From Manihot esculenta (lineage: Eukaryota; Streptophyta; Magnoliopsida; Malpighiales; Euphorbiaceae), in assembly GCF_001659605.2 (NCBI RefSeq), contig NC_035163.2, forward strand, positions 29,166,158 to 29,230,157: a stretch of 64,000 bases of DNA, given 5' to 3'. The notes below the pieces were generated by a model, which did not search any database, was not told the origin of the DNA, and was given only the letters and a program-made list of their open reading frames with translations. A program made the position numbers and the translations under genes. Within the stretch, counting starts at the first letter, position 1. Each line of letters begins with the position of its first letter. This document shows, piece by piece, positions 45,301-57,675 of this stretch.

Positions 45301-46190
45301 AAACATCCTTACCATACAAAAATCATAAGTAACGATCGAAATATTTCTGGAACTCTTAATAGAGAGAACAATATCTTTTTATTTATCGATAGTCAATTGA
45401 CGCAGACAGACTTTCATGAAAAACGAGAGAGAAAGAGAAAAATGTGAAAATATCGAATCATAAAAAGACTACAGACGAAAGTTTATGTCAAAAAGTAATA
45501 TTCAATTATAATAAAATATTATCATTAATCTTATAATATTTATTTAATAATACATCAATTATGAATTGAATTTTAAAATCTTAATCTTTTATATAATTTA
45601 AAAACCTGTAGAATAACTATCTCTATCAGTGTCTTTTCTTTATTCAAAAAATTAATAAAATCGAAATATAATAATATTATAAATTCAAATAAAATTTATA
45701 GGGACCTGGTCAAAAGCTTGATATGGGACAAAGTAAGTAAACCTAGCTTCAACGATACCTATAAATAATGATAGGTCGCCTGCTGTGTCGTAGTGTTTGG
45801 CTGGTTTTCCGTCAAACCAATTCTTACTTATTTATTGCATTTGAAGTAGCTTTACTAAAAAATTTATTCAACTTGTTATTATAGGGCAGAGATAAACTTG
45901 TAAAATTAAATATTGAGTGCCGTGTTTGACTGTAAGTCCTTTTTATAATCTTATTATTCTTTTATTAAGTTCGAAGGATAATTTTATGTCTTAAGAGATT
46001 AAATTTTCAAATTCTAACATTTTTTTTTTTAATTTCTGATTAAGTGTTTCAAAGACAGAGTTGGACATGAACATGATACATGTCTGTTTATTACTGCTGC
46101 AGTTTATTGTAAAACAAGAGTAAACACATGAACATAGTGCAGCAGGGAGATTACATTGGAGAAAAAACACACAGCACTCGATACCCAAAT
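45301..46190. other. Spacer downstream of array copy 4
   Basis: A/T-rich, includes the copy 4 3' UTR on its right. No gene. Confidence 0.45.
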
Positions 46191-47498
46191 TCACAATTTG
46201 AAATAATCGAGTCCAGTGCCAGTGATCCCATCAAGCCCTTTTGTGTAGGCTTGAGCAACATAATCTCTTACAGTAGTTTCTCTGTATATTGGAGGATTAT
46301 CTTCCGACAGCAACTGCTTGATAGGTCCATAGAGTCTGGCGGATGACGCTGTCCCTTCCTCGAAATGGGTTCCGAAGAAACAAGCCACTGAGATTCTAGG
46401 TCCAACAGTTTTTGCTATTACTCTGTGATACACGCTTTTGAACTTATCATTGCTCATCATCTGCTCAAAAAAACATGAAAGCCAATGAGAAGATTCATTA
46501 TTTTTGTATGCATAATTGAAAAAAAATATATTATTAGATGTTAAGAGTTGCCTGTAATAGATCTCCCAAATTTACGACTAGAGCTCCAGGAACAGGGGTA
46601 ACATCAACCCATTGATCTTCATGCAGGACTTGAAGGCCACCAATTTGGTCTTGCAAGAGAATTGTAATGAACCCACTATCGCTATGCTTGTTAATGCCCA
46701 AAGTCAAGTCTGGTTCAGGGCATGCAGGGTAATAATGACCAGTGAAAAAAATTCCTTCTGCACATCCCAAATCTTTCAGCTGGTTGGAATCAAGTCCAAG
46801 ACCTTCCGACAGTAATTCCAACAATGTCAGCCCCAAATTCCTTGCTTTGTTCAAGTAGTCGATAGTAATATCTCTGTAAATTGTAAACTAAATTGTGTTC
46901 ATAGAGCATCAGAAAATCTAAATTGCTGTAGAGAAAATAAAAGGTTGCGTACAACATACCTGCACACTTCAGGCAATTCTTCAGGATTTGGTGGATTAGG
47001 AGCCATCGCACAATACAAGGAATCTCTCCAACTAGCTGCCTTAGTTTGGTAGAGATCAAAGTTGGAATTAAAGCTGACCTTTTTCTTTGTATCTCGTGAA
47101 AAGAACTGTTTTTTAACCTCAGTGTCTTGCTCGTGAAACTGACGGATCCCATCAACCATTCCATCCAAAACATCGCCTGGAATTCCATGATTGATCAATT
47201 GAAAGAAACCCCATTCCTGGCAGGCTTCTCCAAGTTGATCAATTATCTGCCTGCGAAGATTTGCATCTGTATGGACACCTTCCAAGTCTATAACTGGTAT
47301 GCTGTGCTTGTTGTTACCCGCAGATGGCTTCTCACTGATCTTGCACTGATCATGGATGAATATCTTAGGGATCTTTGCCACTCCAGCATCTATCAGACCT
47401 TTTACACCAGTTTTTGAATCATCAAACGACTTCAATTCACTTCTCCTGTCATAATTTGAGTGAATTTCTGCTTCAAATTTGTCAAAACTTGTAGCCAT
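46191..47498 (-). CDS. 2OG/Fe(II) dioxygenase, ACC-oxidase-homolog type, array copy 4
   Basis: Exons 47498-46960, 46873-46552 and 46460-46191, total 1131 nt (376 residues). Signature [20 protein letters not shown], then [10 protein letters not shown] and FFQLINHGI. Fe(II) ligands H243, D245 (KHSDSGF) and H299; 2OG-binding R309-x-S (GPRIS). Exon 3 starts MMSNDKF where the other copies have LI(S/T)N. Tyr precedes the distal His, as in copy 3. Intron 1 (86 bp) is GT-AG; intron 2 begins GCAACT, a weak non-canonical donor supported by the homologous site in copies 1-3 and 6. A TATA box lies at 47571-47581. The upstream frame to 47567 starts only with a TTG and runs into the TATA box, so 47498 is the start. 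Confidence 0.93.
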
Positions 47499-47570
47499 CT
47501 TTCTGCCAAGGAACTGGAATTGTAGAGATGACTGTTGTGAATGATGAGTAATGTGATGAGTGAGCAATGT

Positions 47571-47581
47571 TATATAAATAA
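47571..47581 (-). promoter_or_regulatory. TATA box of array copy 4
   Basis: TTATTTATATA on the minus strand, 73-83 bases before the ATG at 47498, a normal distance for a plant promoter with a leader of about 45 bases. Confidence 0.5.
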
Positions 47582-50500
47582 GAGGCCTCGTCCAGAGAAA
47601 ACCAAGTCAAAAATAAATAAATAAATAAATAATTCAATTATTTGAACAAAGTCCGACTGGAAGCTGGTCAGTAGTGCCCATAGTTTAGTGCTGTCATAAC
47701 TCAAAAGCAACCGAAATATTTTTTTTTTGCTTTTTTTCTAAATGCTGATGTCATATGGTTGTTGACCTTTATATAAAAAATAAAATAAATTAGTCCTAAT
47801 GGTAAATAAAAAAATCAATAAATTACATACAATTACAACAAATATATATATATTTAAATTTAGGATAATATAAAAAAAAATCTCAAATTTTTATCATTTT
47901 TTTAACAAATTTATTCGGTCTATTATGCCATTTAAATTAATTATATCATCACCATTAACTATTTCGATTAAACTTCTTCCCATTTCCCTAAAACTCTCAT
48001 TTTCATGATCATAAGGACTTTTAATTTAAATTTACTCAAAATTAGATAAAACTCAGAAATGAAAAATCTTAAACATCTAATCATTGCTTATTTCAAAAAA
48101 ACAATTATTACTTATAATTTACTATTACATGCAATTCATAAAAATAATTTTTTTAAAAATATGTTTCAAATAAAATATATTTTATAAAAAATATTTTTTA
48201 AATGCAAATTATTTTCATAAAATAAATGAACTTAAGTAAATAGCTTTTTATGAATTTTGAACATTAACTACATGTAAATCTTTATGCTCGTTTCTAAAAA
48301 GTCCCACTTTTGCGAATTTAATTCTTCAAATAGGGGATTGATATTGTAAACTTTTTATTTCAGGATAAATAAAACTTAACTACATCAAGCCCTACCAACT
48401 TATTCTACAAAGAGAAGGAGAAAAAGAAAAAAAATAGTAATAATTGTTTTTCCTCTTTAAAAATAATAAACAGCTAATAAAAATAAATTGTAAATGATTT
48501 ATTTATTAATGTTATAACATTTAAAATATGAATATTTTTTTTTGTAAATAAAATATATACAATATGGTCTTTATTACTATATATATCTTTTATACTTTAG
48601 AAATAAAAAGTATTTTTTAAAGATATAGTTATGTATTAAAAACTAACATTTATAATAAATAATAATTATCAAATTAAAATTTTAGTGTTATAAATAAAAA
48701 TAATATAAAGAAAAACTTACTTTTTGTTGGGAGATCGAAATAAAAATAATATTTGATGCTAAACAAAATTTAAGAAAACCTACATCAATCTCTTATAGAT
48801 TTATAATTCTATGTTAAAAGTTTTTTCTTTAATGAGGATTGGGAATTAAAAATTGGGGAGTAGAATTTGAGATATTTCATATTTACTCGGATGCACTTAT
48901 CATTAGAATAAACCTATGAGTGTCAATGTTAAGATTTTAAAAATATTCTTTAAAAAGAAAAAAAAATCAATTTATTAATTAAAAAATAGCTAAAATTAAT
49001 ATATCTTATTATTTTTATAAATTATCTTTAGCATATAGCATTTGATATTTAAAAAAAAAACAATAATTGATAATCCAACTTCAATTTTGATATTTTTTGA
49101 AACAATAATTAATAATCCAACTTCAATTAGGCTAAAATTTAGTAAATTAATATTCAACTTAAGAATATGAATTACACGTCTCTTAAGTTAATATTGTAAA
49201 ATTTATAATTTAATTGAGAAGCTAATAAATTTTATAAAAAAAAACAAAAAAAAAACTTTTTTTTCTATAGATGTAGTTGCAAGTTTAAGACTGCTGATGG
49301 GCTTTGAATTCCCTCTTCATGTGCCTTTCCCTTCGCTCGCCGAGCAAAGTTAATATGAAGATTTAAATTTAGTTTTTAGATATAATCATTATTAATAAAT
49401 CCGTTCCTCCATTTTTTAAAATTTATTAATTTTTTTTATCAATAAAATAATTATTTCATCTATTTATACTATTAAAAATATAACAAAAAATCAAATTACC
49501 CTTTCTTTTCTCCTCTCCTTTTTCATTGATTCTTCCTTTTCTCCTTTTTTTTTAATTTTTCTTTTTATTTTATTTTTTTTAATTTTTCTTTTTATTTTAT
49601 TTTTTAAGGAAGAGAATGAGGCTATTCTTCTTCTTTTTCTTATTATTCTTCGTTTTTGAGGAGGATGAGAAATTACAAAAAAAATGATAAGAACGTTTAA
49701 TAAATATAAAAAAATAAAAATGTTTTCATAAATTTTTTAAAATGTAGAGACTGATTGAAGGAGAAGAAGAAGGAAGATGGACTATTTCGTTGACGAAAAA
49801 AAATGATAAGAAAGTTTTAATAAATTTTTAAAAGTATAGAAATTGACGTATTAATAATAATAATATTTAAAAACTAAATAAAGGGTTTTAATTAAGGGTA
49901 AATTTAAATTTTAAAAATTTTTTTAATTATTTTTTATTTATTAAAAAAAGGATAAAATAACTATTTGATTAATAAAAAAAATTAAAGGCATTTTAATTAA
50001 TAAATTTTTAAAAATATAAAAATTAAATAATAATAATGATAATATTCTAAAACTAAATAATAAATCTTTCAAATTAATTTTCACCTTATCCATCATATTA
50101 CTTAAATTAACCCTGGCAAGTCTTTCTCCAGTAGAATTACGAATACAATTTTTTTTAAAGATGACGTGTTACTACTAATCTAGTTGACCTAGCATTGATT
50201 ATTGTTTACTCTACTAACCAGATCCATGAAGGCGGCTTCAAATCTAATGTTGGAGTTCTCATAGAGAATTATATAATTTTAAAAATATTAATTAAAAAAT
50301 AATTTAAAAATAAATTAATGCGTTAATCATAAAAATCTAAAATAATAAAATAAATTGAAAGTAAGACTACTAATAATTTAAGAATTGGAGTGACATTATA
50401 CTCCCAACCAACTTCTATAATATATCCAAGGCCAAAGTTCCCATTCAAACTGAACAATATTTTCATGAAAATTTTATTCCTTTTTCAAAGATATACCACG

Positions 50501-51266
50501 TAAGCATGTTTTTTTCTTCCAAATCTTTAATACGAGACTTTAAAGTATATGTATAAAATAAATAAATAAACAAATCTTTAATATTCCCATGCATATAAGT
50601 TTCTATCCTAATCACCACTAAAATATAATAACGTATCTTCTCAATTACATATTAGATATATAATTTAAATTGTTTAGTATAATTCACTCCAATAATTCTC
50701 TTTATTTTTTAAAATATTTCAAGAATACTCAAAAAAAAATTAAAAACATAATAAACTCACAGTATGAATAGTATTTTATGTAAATCACATTATAATTTTA
50801 CAATATAATTTTATGTAAATTCAGTATAAGTAAGTTTTTGCACGTGTCCCGGATGAAAGATTATTGATTTTTAGTAAATCTAAAGCTTATACAGACCTTT
50901 GACCTGTTCAAAGAAATGCCTATTACTTCAATAGGGATTTTTGCCAATTTAATTGGTGAATTAAGGGTTGAAAAAAAAAATTGTGAATTTAGATTGGGGT
51001 GTCAGGTAATAGTGGAAAAGTGTGCTGGACTCCTACTAAATAAACGCCAGGTATTATTTATTTATTTTTTTAAAAAACTTGTGGTATTATTTATTTATTT
51101 ATTTTATGTTTTAATTATTAATATATTATAATAAAATATTTATATTATATTAATTTAATATATTATTATAATATATTTTATTAATTTTAACATATTATTA
51201 TAATAATATTATAATTAAATAATCCTAATTATAAATTTATTTACTGTTATTAAATATATGTACAAT
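47582..51266. other. Very A/T-rich spacer
   Basis: No gene recognised. Simple runs: (AAAT)n near 47610-47635 and a 24-bp tandem pair near 49554-49606 (TTTTTCTTTTTATTTTATTT unit). A less A/T-rich patch at 50870-51055 (containing AATTGGTGAATTAAGGGTTG) has a 71-codon frame of no known family. Confidence 0.45.
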
Positions 51267-51600
51267 GTTAATAAAAAATTAATTAATTAATATGAATATT
51301 TAAAATTATAAAAATTAAATTTACTTTGTATTAAGTTGCTATTTAAAATTATAAAATAAAATTATGTTGTAATTTAAATAATTAATAAAAAATTAATTAA
51401 TTAATTAATATAAATATTTAAAATTATAAAATTAAATTTACTTTAACTGCTATTTAAAATTATGAAATAAAATTATATTGTAACTTAAATAATTAATAAA
51501 AAATTAATTAATTAATTAATATAAATATTTAAAATTATAAAAATTAAATTTATTTTTTATTGAGCTATTTAGAATTATAGAATAAAATTATGCTGATTAT
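51267..51600. repeat. Tandem repeat, three ~111-bp units
   Basis: Units begin near 51267, 51380 and 51491. Each contains AATAAAAAATTAATTAATTA, then ATATTTAAAATTATAAAA, TTAAATTTA and GCTATTTA(A/G)AATTAT. Nearly free of G and C. Confidence 0.7.
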
Positions 51601-52166
51601 AATCTGATTATTTATAATTTATAAAAATATAATTGATTTAATTAATTTAATTTATAATTAAATTAATTAATTAATTTATTTTCTTATAAATTATAAACAA
51701 TTCAATATTTTCATATAATATCTAATAGTACGATAATATAATAATTTTAAATGTTTTACATGAATTATTTATAATTTATTAAAAAAAATAAATTAAATAA
51801 TTACTTCAGTAAGGTGATTTTATATAGATTTAATAGTAGAATAATATTGTAATTTTAAATATTTTTATGTACAGCATTTACTATTAATTTTTATACTATT
51901 TTTATATATTAAAAATATTTTTATAAAATATAATAACTATTTATACTGATTTTAGTATTTTGTAGAGTTATAAAATAATATTAAATGTATTTAAAATTAC
52001 TGTTATTATTTAATTATAGAATTACTATATTAATTTATTAAAATAATAAAAAATTTATTATTGGATAAATATATATAATATGATTGAATTATTTTTAAAT
52101 ATAATATTAATTTTATGATTTTAAAATTATATAATACTAATAATTTTTTATTTAAATATTAATAAT

Positions 52167-52870
52167 AAAATTTATTAAATATTAATATATTAAAATTATA
52201 AAAAATATTTATTATTATAAAAATATAATATAAATAATATTATTAGATTAATTTAATATAAATATATTATTATAATATATTAATAATTAAAAAAATAAAA
52301 AAAATTAAATTATTTTTTATCACGACTTAAATAGCGTCATCTCATTATTTATTTATTTTATTTTATTTTTAAAAATAATCATTCACCGTGGCGCCATTTA
52401 ATTTTTTTAATTATTAAAATATTATAATAATATAAATTAATTAATATATTATTTTTATATTATATTAATTTAATAATTTTATTTATATTATATTTTTTTA
52501 ATAATAAATTTTTTTATAATAAATTTTATTAATTTTTTTAACTTTTATTTGCAGTGGTGTATAATTATAAAATAATATTAATTTTATGATACTTGTATAA
52601 TTATTGAATAATATTAATTTTATAATATCGAAATTACATAAAATTAGTAATATTTTTAATTTAAATATTAATAATAAAATATATTAATATTTAAAATTAT
52701 AAGATAAAATTATATTGTAATTAAATAATATATGTAAACATTATTAATAAAATTTATTAAATATTATTATATTAAAATTATAAATATATTTATTATTATA
52801 AAAATATAATATAAATAATATTTTTAAATTAATATAATATAAATGTTTTATTATAATATATTAATAATTA
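52167..52870. repeat. Direct duplication of ~123 bp within a 1.8-kb A/T tract
   Basis: 52167-52289 and 52749-52870 match closely (AAAATTTATTAAATATTA... to ...ATATTAATAATTA). Scattered GGCGCCATTTAA, GCGTCATCTCA, ACGCCATCTTAAA and AACGCCAAATA motifs at 52334, 52391, 52901 and 52933 hint at a decayed repeat family. Confidence 0.6.
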
Positions 52871-53144
52871 AAAAATAAAATAAAAATAATTATGCGCGTT
52901 ACGCCATCTTAAATTGCTAGACCACAATTTTAACGCCAAATACACTTTTTAACTGTCATCTAACACTCTAACCTCAAATCTACAACTACTTCTTCACCAA
53001 TTATTAATTCATAAATTAAAAATCTCCCGCATTAAATTAGCAAAAAGCAAATGTTCTTGTAGGCAACTGGAGCCGTAGACTTGAACGGGACGCAGTTCAA
53101 GTGTCTAGCTAATTCAGAGAACTTGTATATGTTTGTGCGCAGTT

Positions 53145-56100
53145 TCACAAATCATTTTTTTTTTCTTTCGAAGCAGACGAATTTCCCAGCTTGAAATGCT
53201 CTAAACCAGAGGTCCCATCAAGTCCTTTCAAGTAGTAATGTGAGAGATAGTCCTTCACAGTCGTTTCCCTGTAGACTGGGGGAGTTTCTTCTGATAGCAA
53301 CTCCTTAATCGGCCCATATCTTCTGGACTCACTCTCCGGAGGACTATGCTGTCTGTAAAAACATGCCACTGAAATTCTTGGACCTACGGGTTTCGCAAGT
53401 ACTCTGTGTTCGGAGCTTTTAAATTTATCATTTGATATTAACTGCAAAATTACAAACATAGATGGGAGAATTATCTGCAATTCATTTGATTCAAGAATGG
53501 GAAAAAACAATTTTGAAATAAATTAAGTTACCTGTAACAGATCTCCAAGGTTTATTACAAGTGCTCCTGGAGTTGGTGTGACGTCAACCCATTGGTTTCC
53601 ACAGAGAACTTGTAGGCCACCAATTTGATCTTGAAGGAGCACAGTGAGGAAGCTACTATCAGAATGGCCACTGGTGCCCATTGTCAACTCTGGTTCTGGG
53701 CAAGCTGGGTAATAATGACCTAGAAAGAATAATCCCTCTGCACAGCCTATATTTTTAAGGTAGTCGGGATTCAGCCCCAGTGCTTCTGACAGTAATTCAA
53801 ATAGCGTATGTGCTAATGTTGTTATCTTGTTGCAGTAATCCATCATTATGTCTCTGCAAAAGTTACAAATTAGCGTTACTTCTCAGAGGATTATGGATAG
53901 TCTCCATAGCAGATGTGTTAACTCCAAATCTCGTAATCCTGGTAAATAATTTAGGTTCGGCTGCTTCATCCCAGTTCTCTCCATTAATTCTCAACAATAT
54001 TATACTCACTGCTGTTAAATTCTGACGATTTGAATCAATTTCCATATGGATTCAAATTTGTAGAGTGAATATTAATGAACATAAATCTAATGTTTATTCA
54101 TTATTTAATTGTTCAAATGATATCTTGATTTGAGTACTTAACATTTAATTGTTAAATCTCATATTATCAATTCAACTTCAATTCTAGTAATTTCAACTAT
54201 GAAGGATGAATCCTTGAGCAAAAATAAATATTTTATATTATTTATTGATGATCTAATCAGAATGACTTGATCTATTTTATAAGTCATGAATCACTTGTAT
54301 TTAGTGTATTCAAAAGGTTTAAGAAGATGGCTGAAACAAAGTTCGGATGCAAACTTAAAACATTACAGTCAGACAATGGAATGGAGTATAATTCAATGAA
54401 ATTCAAGAAGTTTTGTGATAATGAGAGAATTTCTTGTCAACTTTCAGTTGCTTACACTCCTGAGCAGAATGGTGTCGCTGAAAGGAAGAATAGAAATATT
54501 GTAGAGATGATGAGATGCATGCTAGCTGAAAAGAAGATCCTAATTCATTTTGATTTGAAGTTGCTCATACATCAATTTATTTGCAAAATCGACTACCAAC
54601 TGTTGCTCTTAAAGAAGCAATTCCAATTGAAGCTTGGAATGGTGCCAAGTCTTCAGTTGCTCACATGAAAATCTTTGGCTCATGTTGTTATGTTCATGTT
54701 CCATCTGTCAAAAGAAGCAAGTTGGAACCCAAGTATGAAATTAGCATCTTTTTGAGTTACTCTACCCAATCCAAAGGCTATCGAATCTACAATATTAATG
54801 AGGAAAATGTTGTTATCAGTCCATTTGTGGTTGTGGATGAAAATTCATTTTGAAATTGGAAGAAACAACAAGTTGAAAAATATCCTAACTCAAATAAAGT
54901 CAAGCCCATCTATATGGTACCTAGCGATGATGTAAAAGCAATGATAATAAGAAAGCTAGTGATGATTCTCCTAGTTCAAGCAAAAAAATCAACTTCAAAT
55001 GTTGATGAGCCTTTAAATCCAAAGATGAAGTCTCTTACTAAAATTTATGAGCGATGCAACTTTGCAATTGAAGAGCTAACATGCTATGAAGAAGCAACAA
55101 AGAAGGAAGGATGGGTCAATGCTATGAATGAAGAGTTAAAGATGATAGAGAAGAATAGAACTTGGGATCTAGTTCGAAGGCCTAATGGAAGAAATGTAAT
55201 TGGCTTCAAATGGGTTTATCGAGCTAAGTTGAATCATGATAACTCTTTAAACAAACTCAAAGCTAGATTGGTTGTAAAGGGATATGCACAACAGCCTGGT
55301 ATAGATTATGGTAACACTTTTGCTCCAGTGGCAAGGTATGATACAGTTCGGTTGCTAGTAGCATTAGCAGCTCAATACAAGTGAAAGATCTATCACCTTG
55401 ATGTAAAATCTACATTTCTAAATGGTGATTCGTAAGACGAAATCTGTGTTGAACAACCTCCTGATTATTCTATCAAAGACAAAGAAGAAATGGTGTATAA
55501 GCTTCACAAAACTTTATATGGGCTAAGGCAAGCTCCTAGAGCTTGGTACAACAAAGTATATTCTTACCTGATTGATTGTAAATTCAGGAGGAGTCCTAAT
55601 GAAACTACTCTCTACACTAGAGGTGGTGATAATGGGAAAAAAAAACTAATTGTTTTCCTCTATATCGATGATTTGTTAATAACAGGTGATGATAGTGATC
55701 AAATGAAGAAGTTCAAAACTGAAATAGAAAAACTCTTTGAGATGACAGACTTAGGTGAGATAAAGTACTTTTTTGGTATGGAAATTCACTAAGGCTCTAA
55801 AGTTATTTTCATATCTCAAGAAAAGTATGTTAAAGATTTTTTCAAGAAGTTCAAAATGGAAGAGTGCAAAACTATATTAACTCTCTTGATGGCTAATGAG
55901 AAATTATCCAAAAAAGATAAATGTGCAACGGTTAATTCTTCAACATATAGAAGCTTAATTGGGAGTCGTTTGTATTTGACCATCTCAAGACCTGATTTAA
56001 TATTTTCAAGTAGTCTACTTTCAAGATTCATGCAAAATCCAGGAGAAACACACATGAGAGTTGCAAAAAGATTCTCCATTATATAAATGGAACCATTGAT

Positions 56101-57675
56101 CATGGAATATGATTTGAAGTTGGAATTCATATGAAGTTAGAAGGATATTCAAATAGTGATTGGGTCGGTAGTATTATGATTCCAAAAGCACTTTTGGATA
56201 TGTATTCTCATTTGATCTAGCTGTTTTTTCATGGAGTTTAAAGAAGTAAAACATAGTTGCACAATCTCCAGAAGAAGAGTATATTTCTACTACAAATGTT
56301 ACAAATCAAGTTATTTAGTATAGAAAGGGGATGCAAGACTTAGAGATGATTCTACATGAAGGTATAACAATTTGGGTGGATAATATATAAGGAATTTCTT
56401 TGGCTAAAAATTCAGTGCTTCATGATAGATCAAAACACATCAAAATCAAATATTATGGTCTAAAGAAAGCGGAAGTTAATGGAGAGGTGAAGTTTAAACA
56501 TTGTAAATCTGAAGAAAGTTGTAGATATTTTGACAAAAAGTCTATTTAAAGAGAAATTTAATTTAAATATTTAATGTTCATTGAATACTCAAAAAGACTT
56601 ATTAAATATCAAAAAATTATTTTCGTTTTTTAAGTATATTCTTCGTTTTTATATTTATCATCATTATATTTTTCATGAAAATTTCTATGCATATAAATAT
56701 AATTTGTATCAATAAAAATTTAATAGATTTTCTAACAAATTTTACAATTCTCTTTATATTTCATTTATTTTTTATTTATTTTTTTATCTATCAATTTATA
56801 ACACAAAACTATATAACATAATAAGAATATATTATTTTATTATAAAGTATATTTTAATTAAATAAATGATAATTTTTTACATTTATAAAAATATGACTTA
56901 TTTTTTAGAATATATATTAGTTTTATTTAATTGTTCAAATGAAATCTTGATCTGAGTACTATAATTTTGGTTAATTTAGCAATATTAAAATGCTCTTACA
57001 CTAAAGTTTTCACTCTACTGATTACTGACTGATTGAGCTTGGATTCAATGATTACAAAGTCGAATCCAGGGCAACCTAATTATATATATAAAGGTTTTGG
57101 TTTCAGTATCAAACAGAGCCAAATTGCTTCATGGTATATGGATTCTCTTACCCGCATACTTGAGGCAACTCTTGTGGATTTGGCGGACGAGGAGCCATGA
57201 CGCAACTCAGGGTATCCCTCCAGTTAGTAGTTGGTGCACTGTACAGATCAAAATTGGAACTGAAATATACTTTCCTTCCAGTGTAGTCTCTTGAATACAG
57301 TTCTTTCTTTACTTGTGTGTCTTGCTCGTGAAATCTACTCACCCCATCAATCATTTCATCCAAAACCTTTAATGGAACACCATGGTTGAGCACTTGAAAG
57401 AAACCCCACTTCTGGCAAGCATCTTCCACCTTGCCGACGACCTCAGCTCGTCGACTTGCATCTTTGTCGATGCCTTGCAGGTCTATTATTGGTATGGTGG
57501 GTTTACAATCAGCTGATGAAGGTGAGTTGTGGGATTGAATATGATTATTATGGATGAATATGTGAGGGATGCTTGTAACTCCAGCATCAACGAGACCCTT
57601 CACTCCAGCTTTGGTGTCATCAAAAGCTTTGAGTTGGCTTTTGCGCTCATCATTAGATCCGCAACAAGTTTGCAT
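53145..57675 (-). CDS. 2OG/Fe(II) dioxygenase, ACC-oxidase-homolog type, array copy 5, with Copia-bearing intron
   Basis: Exons 57675-57152, 53853-53532 and 53441-53145, total 1143 nt (380 residues). Signature [20 protein letters not shown], then FFQVLNHGV. Fe(II) ligands H238, D240 (GHSDSSF) and H294 (SEHRVL); 2OG-binding R304-x-S (GPRIS). The C-terminus is longer than its sisters, ending in a Ser/Lys-rich tail. Intron 1 is 3298 bp instead of 72-313 bp because it contains a decayed Copia fragment in the opposite orientation. Splice signals remain (GG|GTAAGA and GCAG|AGAC), so the gene may still work. The residue split by intron 1 is Gly, where other copies have Arg. Intron 2 begins GTAACT, the only canonical donor at this site in the array. 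Confidence 0.88.
54101..54138 (+). repeat. 38-bp direct repeat flanking the Copia fragment, left copy
   Basis: Matches 56923-56960 at 36 of 38 positions (TTATTTAATTGTTCAAATGA, then TATCTTGATTTGAGTACT). Too long for a Copia 4-6 bp target duplication; perhaps LTR residue or a repair-made duplication. Confidence 0.75.
54212..56575 (+). mobile_element. Ty1/Copia pol fragment, decayed, in intron 1 of array copy 5
   Basis: Plus-strand integrase and reverse transcriptase remains with frame breaks. Integrase: [13 protein letters not shown], a one-base shift near 54268, then [11 protein letters not shown] and [14 protein letters not shown]. Reverse transcriptase: [11 protein letters not shown], a [10 protein letters not shown] stretch, FAPVARYDT, stops near 55382 and 55433, [11 protein letters not shown] and the active-site YIDDLL. 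An RNase H region with many stops follows and ends near 56575. The integrase-before-RT order is Copia. Gag, protease and intact LTRs are missing. Confidence 0.88.
56923..56960 (+). repeat. 38-bp direct repeat flanking the Copia fragment, right copy
   Basis: Partner of 54101-54138, with two mismatches. Confidence 0.75.

Noticed and set aside
53863..54045. 60-codon minus-strand frame beside exon 2 of array copy 5
   Set aside because: Within the intron, no resemblance to dioxygenase or Copia sequence.
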